In this document: one piece after another, positions 1 through 4,938 of the stretch
Layout: each line of letters opens with the position of its first letter
Numbering within the stretch: the stretch's first letter is position 1
Assembly (NCBI GenBank): GCA_937873285.1
Contig: CALMNV010000091.1
Location: forward strand, 1 to 8,744
Direction of reading: 5' to 3'
DNA from: an uncultured Intrasporangium sp.
GTDB lineage: Bacteria > Actinomycetota > Actinomycetes > Actinomycetales > Dermatophilaceae
DNA: 8,744 bases
The notes under the pieces: generated by a model
The model's database searches: none
What the model was told of the DNA's origin: nothing
Seen by the model: the letters and a program-made list of their open reading frames with translations, nothing else
Translations under genes and position numbers: made by a program

Positions 1-335
1 TCGCCGTGGTCGCCGTCTCGGCCGTCGTCTACGCGCTGTCCTTCCTGCTGACGCGGGCCCTCTCGCGCTACCGGGAGCTGTCCGCCGACCGCGCCGGAGC
101 GCTGCTGACCGGGCAGCCGTCGGCGCTCGCCTCCGCGCTGGCCAAGGTGTCCGGGGAGATGTCGCGCGTGCCCACCAAGGACCTGCGCCAGGCGGAGGCC
201 TTCAACGCCTTCTTCTTCGCTCCCGCGCTGGCGTCCGGCTTCAGCCTGACCTCGCTCTTCGCGACTCACCCGCCCCTGCAGCGGCGCCTCGATCAGCTCG
301 CGGGCCTCTCGCGCGAGCTCGGCAAGGCCGTGTGA
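1..335 (+). CDS. htpX: HtpX-like M48 zinc metalloprotease, C-terminal part (5' end outside window)
   Basis: This is the last ~111 residues of a membrane-bound M48 peptidase that degrades damaged membrane proteins; reading starts in frame at base 3. Visible are a hydrophobic segment (VSAVVYALSFLL), followed by RELSADRAGA. In that motif the Glu of the E-x-x-A-D pattern is the family's third zinc ligand. The chain ends with SLFATHPPLQRRLDQL, the conserved C-terminal signature of HtpX proteins (F-x-THP). The HExxH motif that carries the other two ligands would lie upstream of the window. The TGA stop overlaps the GTG start of the next gene (GTGA), so the two are probably translated together. The neighbouring pspAB-like gene places it in an envelope-stress context. 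The family is clear; the exact orthologue name is less certain because the N-terminus is missing. Confidence 0.85.
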   Translation, partial: AVVAVSAVVYALSFLLTRALSRYRELSADRAGALLTGQPSALASALAKVSGEMSRVPTKDLRQAEAFNAFFFAPALASGFSLTSLFATHPPLQRRLDQLAGLSRELGKAV

Positions 336-904
336 CGAGGGTGGGCTTCCTCGACGCGCTCCTCGGCCGGTCCAAGCCGGCCCCGCCCGACCTCGACCAG
401 CTCTTCGGGCTTCCGTCGGCGGCGGTGACGCTGGAGGCGGCCGCCGGCTTCCGCCCGACGGGAAACGGGTCGGTGGCCTTCAAGGCTGCCGAGGGGGCAG
501 GCTTCAGCGGCCTGCGGGAGCAGGTCGAAGGCCTGCTCGCGCTCGACGAGGGACGCTACCGCGCGGAGACGGACACCTTCGGCTTCACCTGGCTGGTGCG
601 GCATACGACGCCTGACGACCTCGACGGGCTCGTCACCGACCTGCACGCCGTCAACAGCAGCCTCGTCGACGCCGGCTTCGGCACCGCGCTGCTCTGCACC
701 CTCGTCGGGTTCAGCGACGGCACCAGGTCACTGGGCCTGGTCTACCTCTACAAGCGCGGCAGCTGGTATCCGTTCGCCCCGAGCGGGCCGGAGCGTCGGG
801 ACACCAGCCTCGAGCTGCAGGCGCGCTCGGTCCTCGAGCAGGAGCTGCGCATCGAGCCAGACCTGTCCCGGTGGTTTCCCGTCTACGGCGCGCCCGGGCT
901 CTGA
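332..904 (+). CDS. pspAB: PspA-associated protein PspAB
   Basis: A soluble protein of 190 residues with no signal peptide or membrane segment. I recognise it as the PspAB family, small proteins of unknown biochemical function found in Actinobacteria with pspA and/or htpX. The recognisable parts are an N-terminal FLDALLGRSKP, a central DLDGLVTDLHAVNSSL followed by GFGTALLCTLVGF, and YLYKRGSWYPFAP near residues 140-152. The length is normal for the family. The start is the GTG at 332, which overlaps the stop of the htpX-like gene by the GTGA arrangement; no separate ribosome binding site is needed if translation is coupled. Inferred role: a partner of the phage-shock (Psp) envelope-stress response, acting in the cytoplasm or at the inner membrane face. 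No catalytic motif is visible, and pspA itself is not in the window. Confidence 0.8.
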   Translation: MTRVGFLDALLGRSKPAPPDLDQLFGLPSAAVTLEAAAGFRPTGNGSVAFKAAEGAGFSGLREQVEGLLALDEGRYRAETDTFGFTWLVRHTTPDDLDGLVTDLHAVNSSLVDAGFGTALLCTLVGFSDGTRSLGLVYLYKRGSWYPFAPSGPERRDTSLELQARSVLEQELRIEPDLSRWFPVYGAPGL

Positions 905-925
905 CCGCAGGCCCGGGGCCGCCGG

Positions 926-982
926 CTTCATCGAACCTTCACAAGACCTCTACCGGATGCCCGGGATGGGCGAGGCGATACT
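926..982 (+). promoter_or_regulatory. Candidate promoter region with PHO-box-like 11-nt direct repeats
   Basis: Three adjacent 11-nt units can be read: CTTCATCGAAC (926-936), CTTCACAAGAC (937-947) and CTCTACCGGAT (948-958). Their first seven bases match 5, 5 and 4 of 7 positions of GTTCACC, the core of actinobacterial PhoP boxes. A possible -10 (GATACT, 977-982) follows, so the third unit would sit about where the -35 belongs, as for a class II activator. The match is imperfect and the call is tentative. Nothing else recognisable lies between the pspAB stop at 904 and the DUF305 ribosome binding site. Confidence 0.22.
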
Positions 983-1039
983 GAGCGCACCCGACCCGGG
1001 CCGGCTCACCATGCCGTGTCCCGGATCCACCTCCCACTC

Positions 1040-1045
1040 GAAGGA
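1040..1045 (+). promoter_or_regulatory. Ribosome binding site that decides a TTG start
   Basis: GAAGGA lies 6 nt before the TTG at 1052. The GTG at 1016, in the same frame, has no comparable purine-rich sequence, and starting there would put 12 unneeded residues before the Arg-rich beginning of the signal peptide. The site therefore supports TTG 1052 as the start of the DUF305 lipoprotein. Confidence 0.75.
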
Positions 1046-1051
1046 CATCTC

Positions 1052-1687
1052 TTGCGTCGTACCACCCGTGCCGCAGCGGCCACCGCCGCGCTCGCGACCG
1101 TTCTCGCCGTCTCCGCCTGCGGGCAGAGCAGCCAACCTGCCGGCGGCGCCGCTGCCGGAAAGGCGGGTGCCCCGACCGGCTCCGTCCAGGCCGGCGCGAC
1201 GGACACGCAGGCCTTCAACGACGCGGATGTCACCTTCGCGACGCAGATGATCCCGCATCACGCGTCAGCCATCCAGATGGCCGACATGGCACTGAGCCAG
1301 ACGTCCAACGCCGAGGTCAAGCGCCTCGCGACCTCGATCAAGGACGCCCAGTCTCCCGAGATCGAGACGATGTCCGCCTGGCTTAAGGGGTGGGGCAAGC
1401 CGGTGCCCGCCATGACGGGCCAGGACATGGGCTCGATGGGCTCGATGGCCTCGGGGAGCATGTCCTCGCAGGAGATGGCTGCCCTGGGCAAGGCCGGCGG
1501 CGGCGCCTTCGACACCCTGTGGCTCGAGAGCATGATCAAGCACCACCGCAGCGCGGTGACGATGGCACAGACGGAGCTGGCCTCAGGTCGCAGCGCCGAG
1601 GCCAAGCAGCTCGCGCAGCAGATCGTCGACTCGCAGAGCAAGGAGATCACCGAGATGACCTCGCTGCTCGCGACGCTGAAGAAGTGA
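1052..1687 (+). CDS. DUF305 domain lipoprotein
   Basis: A predicted lipoprotein of 211 residues anchored outside the membrane. Starting at TTG 1052, the product opens MRRTTR, followed by a short hydrophobic stretch and a lipobox VSAC with the lipidated Cys at 23. Two halves of the ferritin-like DUF305 helical bundle are visible. The first has FATQMIPHH (His 69, 70) and the second has ESMIKHHRSAV (His 164, 165); these paired histidines are the family hallmark. Between them lies a Met/Gly/Ser-rich linker (residues 121-142) with six methionines, a composition often seen in extracytoplasmic Cu(I)-binding proteins. The biochemical function of DUF305 is not settled. Many members sit near copper-handling genes, so a metal-binding role is inferred. 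The stop is followed after 1 nt by the next gene, suggesting one operon. A GTG at 1016 is an alternative but less likely start. Confidence 0.88.
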   Translation: MRRTTRAAAATAALATVLAVSACGQSSQPAGGAAAGKAGAPTGSVQAGATDTQAFNDADVTFATQMIPHHASAIQMADMALSQTSNAEVKRLATSIKDAQSPEIETMSAWLKGWGKPVPAMTGQDMGSMGSMASGSMSSQEMAALGKAGGGAFDTLWLESMIKHHRSAVTMAQTELASGRSAEAKQLAQQIVDSQSKEITEMTSLLATLKK

Positions 1688-1688
1688 C

Positions 1689-2630
1689 GTGACGGCGATG
1701 ACGAGACTTCGTGCCACCTGCCATCGCCGCGGCGGGGCGCGCCGCCGGTTGGTCGCCCTGGCGCTGGCTGCCTTCGGAACCGCGGGCCTTGCCGCGTGCG
1801 GAGCCGGGTCGTCCTCGACCTCACCTCAGGCGGCGCCCCAGGAGTCGGCTCACGGCGCGCCTGCGGCCGGTGCCGGCGCTGCGGCGCTTCCCAGCTCACA
1901 CGTCCACGGAGTCGGGCGCGACCCGGCAGACGGCGCGCTCTACCTCGCCACCCACGACGGGTTGTTCCGCCGGACGGACACGACCTGGCAGCGGGTGTCC
2001 CCGGTGATCGATCTCATGGGGTTCGCCGTCGCTGGGCCCGGCCGCTTCTACGCCTCGGGCCACCCGGGCATCGGAGTGGACTTCCCGCAGCCGGTCGGGC
2101 TGATCGAGTCCCGGGACGCGGGCAGGTCGTGGGTGGTCCGCTCCCGCGGCGGACAGTCCGACTTCCACACCCTCACGTGGTCGCCCAAGGGACTGCTGGG
2201 CGCCGACGACGTCCTGCGCGCCACGACGGACGGGGTCACCTGGCGCGACCTCGCCTTGGCGGAGCAACCCCGGGCGGTGGCCGCCTCCCCCGACGGGGCC
2301 AAGGTGCTCGCGACCACGGCGAACGGGCTGCGTGCATCCGCCGACTACGGGTCGACCTGGGCTCCCGTGCCCAACAGCCCGCTGCTGCTGCTCGTAGCGT
2401 GGGCGGACCCGAAGACGGTGGTCGGCGTGACGCCGGAGGGCGCGGCCACCGTCAGCACCGATGCCGGGCTCACCTGGGCCGACGCAGGTGCCTCCGTCGG
2501 TGCCGAGCCAGCGGCGCTGTCCGCGAGCCGGACTGCCGAGGGAAAGCTCGAGATCCTCGTGGTGACGTCCAAGGGCGTCGAGCGCAGTCTCGACTCCGGC
2601 GCTTCGTTCGGCTCTGCCCTGACCGGCTGA
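1689..2630 (+). CDS. F510_1955 family glycosylhydrolase-like beta-propeller lipoprotein
   Basis: A predicted lipoprotein of 313 residues. It has an Arg-rich N-terminus, a hydrophobic core at 21-36 and lipobox LAAC with Cys 37, then a low-complexity Ala/Ser/Gly linker to about residue 68. The body begins HVHGVGRDPADGALYLATHD, the signature I recognise from the family named F510_1955 glycosylhydrolase, which belongs to the sortilin/BNR propeller group. At least five Asp-box-type repeats (S/T-x-D-x-G-x-x-W/F) are visible, at about residues 141, 179, 217, 256 and 300, consistent with a beta-propeller. No glycosidase active site can be assigned, so the enzyme name is by family only. It starts at GTG 1689, 1 nt after the DUF305 stop; ATG 1698 in the same frame is an alternative. 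Pairing with a DUF305 lipoprotein is a recurrent arrangement as far as I know and suggests a shared surface function. Confidence 0.82.
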   Translation: MTAMTRLRATCHRRGGARRRLVALALAAFGTAGLAACGAGSSSTSPQAAPQESAHGAPAAGAGAAALPSSHVHGVGRDPADGALYLATHDGLFRRTDTTWQRVSPVIDLMGFAVAGPGRFYASGHPGIGVDFPQPVGLIESRDAGRSWVVRSRGGQSDFHTLTWSPKGLLGADDVLRATTDGVTWRDLALAEQPRAVAASPDGAKVLATTANGLRASADYGSTWAPVPNSPLLLLVAWADPKTVVGVTPEGAATVSTDAGLTWADAGASVGAEPAALSASRTAEGKLEILVVTSKGVERSLDSGASFGSALTG

Positions 2631-2662
2631 GCGCGCCGTCTGGCGGCTGGCTCGCCGCGCGC
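2631..2662 (+). terminator. GC-rich stem-loop directly after a stop codon (possible terminator)
   Basis: GCGCGC (2631-2636) can pair with GCGCGC (2657-2662), and GGCG (2642-2645) with CGCC (2653-2656), closing a 7-nt loop with a 5-nt bulge on the 5' side. It begins at the base after the stop of the propeller lipoprotein gene and lies before the next promoter. There is no T tract, so termination is only a guess. Confidence 0.28.
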
Positions 2663-2673
2663 ACGTCGGCGGC

Positions 2674-2701
2674 TAGGGTCAGTGCTGTCCGACGATTGGA
2701 G
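2674..2701 (+). promoter_or_regulatory. Candidate -10 and ribosome binding site for the NYN gene
   Basis: TAGGGT (2674-2679) fits the actinobacterial -10 pattern TAnnnT, with no clear -35. GGAG (2698-2701) lies 6 nt before ATG 2708 and supports that start. The gene therefore probably has its own promoter rather than being read only from the lipoprotein operon. Confidence 0.45.
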
Positions 2702-2707
2702 ACCGCC

Positions 2708-3881
2708 ATGCCAACCCAGTTGTCCGCCCTGTACCTCGACTTCGACAACTTCTTCGGAGGTCTCGTCGCCGCCGACCCCGCGCTGGCCATGACCTTCGTC
2801 GAGCGGCCGGCGGTCTGGCTCGACCGGCTGCGGAACACCTATGCAGGCGACTTGGAGCGCCGCTGGCTCATCACCCGCTGCTACATGAACCCGAGCGGGT
2901 GGGTCCCCCACCCGCTTCATGAGGGCGAACGGCTGTACTTCTCGCAGTTCCGGCCCTACTTCACGCAGGCCGGCTTCGAGGTGGTCGACTGCCCCAGCCT
3001 CACCCGCTCGGGCAAGAACGCCGCGGACATCCGGATCGTCATCGACGTCATGATGGCCCTGCGGGCCGACACCCGGTACGAGGAGTTCGTGCTGGCGTCG
3101 AGCGACGCAGACTTCACTCCGCTGCTGCAGGTCCTGCGGGCCTCGGACCGCCGGACGCTGTCGCCGCGTCCACCGGGCCGCCCGTGGCGGCGCCCCCCCT
3201 GCCTGGGACTCGTTCATCGCTCTGGTTCGGGAAGCGTATGGGGCGGCCACTGCGCCGCTCAACCTGGCGCGGCTGTCCTCCACCCTGCTGGGCAAGCTCG
3301 GACCGGAGGCCTCGGCCAGCCACTGGTTTGGGACCGGCTCGTTCGTCCGGGCCCTGCAGCAGGCGGAACTTCCGGGAGCGCAGTTCTCCCAGCACTTCGT
3401 CTGGGACGCTGGGCGGCACGAGCCGCCGGTCGCCGGGGAGCGGCGGCCGGATGTGCCTGCCGAGGTCGCCAAGTTCTTCCAGGCCTCCCGCCTGCCCGCC
3501 ATTCCCAGCGACGGCTGGCCGGTCGTCTTCCGCGCGCTCGAAGCGTATGCCGCCATGCACGAGTTCAACCTCACGGAGTCCACCAAGTGGGCCCGGGACC
3601 ACGCGGCCGCCCAAGGCCACGAGGTCCCCCGCACGGCGTTCACCTATGTCGTCCTCGCGTCCCGAGGCGAGGCCCCGCTCAACGCCCAACCGCCGCCGGA
3701 GGCCGCGGCGATCGCGCGGGCCGTGCTGCGCAGCGCGGTCCAGCGGGCTCGACTGGCCGGCTTCGAGGTGACCGCGGACGAGGAGGCGGCGCTCGCCAGC
3801 TGGCTGCAGGTCCCTGGCGACGACGAGCGGGAGGACGCGGACGAGCCGCAGGGCGCCGACGCGCTGGAGGGGCTTTCCTAG
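2708..3881 (+). pseudogene. NYN domain (PIN-like) protein with LOTUS-like C-terminus, frameshifted
   Basis: Starting from ATG 2708 the first 150 residues are a clear NYN/PIN-like nuclease domain. It has YLDFDNFF (Asp 11, Asp 13, Asn 14), GKNAADIRIVIDVM (Asp 107, Asp 113) and VLASSDADFTPLL (Asp 133, Asp 135), the acidic set that binds metal for RNA cleavage in this family. After DRRT (codon 3155-3157) this frame turns into low-complexity Arg/Pro sequence. It stays open, without family similarity, to a stop at 4144, inside the antisense of selD. The true C-terminal part resumes in the +1 frame from about 3200: AWDSFIALVREAYG, then NLARLSSTLLGKLG and WFGTGSFVRALQ, which resembles an OST-HTH/LOTUS fold. 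It ends at TAG 3879-3881. Removing one C from the C7 run at 3193-3199 would join the two frames. The strand and helix expected to finish the NYN fold after DRRT are also not seen. Alternatives are a sequencing error or programmed +1 frameshifting. Confidence 0.75.
3193..3199 (+). repeat. C7 homopolymer at the frame break of the NYN gene
   Basis: Seven consecutive C bases lie exactly where the NYN gene leaves one reading frame and resumes in another. With six C, the upstream frame continues as RRPPAWDSF into the conserved C-terminal part. Such runs are prone to slippage in replication, sequencing and, more rarely, translation. Confidence 0.7.
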
Positions 3882-3912
3882 CGCGACCCGTGCGCCCGGC
3901 CCGCCGGCGGCG

Positions 3913-4938
3913 TCACCGCACGAGCACCACCGCGTCGCCGCGGGGACGGAACTCGCCGATGACCGTCCCGGCAGGAATCTCACCGGCCACGAGAAGACCC
4001 CCGCTGGTCTGCGCGTCCGCGAGCAGGACCAGCTCGTCCTCGCCCACGGTGGCCTGCAGGTGCGGCTGCACCCAGGCGAGGTTGCGCCGGCTGCCTCCGG
4101 GCACGAACCCCGCCTCGAAGGACTCCCGGGCCCCGGCCAGGTAGGGCACGGCGCTCGCCTCGACGACGACGCTGACTCCCGACGCGCGCGCCATCTTGTA
4201 GAGATGCCCGAGCAGCCCGAAGCCGGTCACGTCGGTGGCCGCCTCGATCCCGGCGGCCACTGCCTGCTCCGACGCCTCACGGTTGAGCGCCACCATGCTC
4301 GCAACCGCCTGCGGGAACACCTCCCCTGTCGCCTTGTGCCGGTTGTTGAGCACGCCTACGCCGAGCGGCTTGGTCAGCGACAGCGGCTGGCCGGCCCGGG
4401 CCGCGTCGTTGCGCAGCAGCCGGCGGGCGTCGGCGATGCCGGTCACGGCCATGCCGTACTTCGGCTCGGGGTCGTCGATGCTGTGCCCGCCGGCCACGGG
4501 GCAGCCGGCCTGCCGGGCCACGTCGAGCCCGCCGCGCAGCACCTCGCGGACGAGGTCGACCGGCAGCAGGTCGCGGGGCCAGCCGAGGAGGTTGACGGCG
4601 ACGACGGGTCGACCACCCATGGCGTAGATGTCGGACAGGGCGTTGGCCGCGGCGATCCGGCCCCAGTCGTAGGGGTCGTCGACCACGGGGGTGAAGAAGT
4701 CCGCCGTGGCGAGCACCGCCGTGTCGCCGTCCAGTCGCACCGCTGCCGCGTCGTCCCCGTCGTCGAGGCCGACGAGGAGGTCGGCCGAGGGCACGCCCAC
4801 CAGACCGCGCACCATGTCCTCGAGCTCGCCGGGCGGGATCTTGCAGGCGCAGCCGCCGCCGTGGGCGAACTGGGTGAGCCGGGACCTGGCAGGCTCTGCG
4901 ACGAGCTGGTCGGTGGCCACCGTGGCGGGCTGGGTCAT
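3913..4938 (-). CDS. selD: Selenide, water dikinase (selenophosphate synthetase), Cys form
   Basis: A cytoplasmic enzyme of 341 residues that makes selenophosphate from selenide and ATP, the selenium donor for selenocysteine, 2-selenouridine in tRNA, or other Se-metabolites. Visible are the Gly-rich N-terminal active-site loop GGGCACKI (catalytic-position Cys 30, Lys 33), GLDDGDDAA (Asp 62 and 63), and ADFFTPVVDDPYDWGRIAAANALSDIYAMGG (residues 79-109), followed further on by GGHS and DVTGFGLLGHL. The active-site position holds Cys, so this SelD is not itself a selenoprotein. Length and layout are normal and the gene looks intact. Its ATG overlaps the upstream gene's stop (ATGA), with no strong ribosome binding site, so translation is probably coupled to the adenylation-carrier-acyltransferase gene. 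No selA, selB, selenouridine synthase or tRNA-Sec is present in the window, so the use of the selenophosphate cannot be told. It is convergent with the NYN gene, 31 nt apart. Confidence 0.95.
   Translation of the reverse strand: MTQPATVATDQLVAEPARSRLTQFAHGGGCACKIPPGELEDMVRGLVGVPSADLLVGLDDGDDAAAVRLDGDTAVLATADFFTPVVDDPYDWGRIAAANALSDIYAMGGRPVVAVNLLGWPRDLLPVDLVREVLRGGLDVARQAGCPVAGGHSIDDPEPKYGMAVTGIADARRLLRNDAARAGQPLSLTKPLGVGVLNNRHKATGEVFPQAVASMVALNREASEQAVAAGIEAATDVTGFGLLGHLYKMARASGVSVVVEASAVPYLAGARESFEAGFVPGGSRRNLAWVQPHLQATVGEDELVLLADAQTSGGLLVAGEIPAGTVIGEFRPRGDAVVLVR

Noticed and set aside
905..1051. tRNA-Sec, small RNA or copper operator in the gaps between genes
   Set aside because: No cloverleaf or long acceptor stem and no CsoR- or CueR-type palindrome could be recognised here. 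The other gaps are too short for a tRNA gene or already explained.
2345..3643. A 432-codon open frame on the - strand across the lipoprotein and NYN genes
   Set aside because: No recognisable motif or fold. It spans two real genes and the promoter between them, as expected for an antisense shadow in GC-rich DNA.
3882..3912. Terminator between the convergent NYN and selD genes
   Set aside because: Only short GC-rich self-complementary pieces (for example GCGC 3881-3884 with 3892-3895) are visible, without a stable stem or T tract.
3157..4144. Extension of the first NYN frame to the stop at 4144
   Set aside because: After the frame break the sequence is Arg/Pro/Gly-rich without family similarity and runs across the selD gene in antisense. 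The conserved C-terminal part is in another frame ending at 3881.
4845..4857. Possible selenocysteine codon in the SelD active site
   Set aside because: The catalytic position reads as a Cys codon (GGGCACKI) and there is no in-frame TGA, so this SelD is the Cys form.
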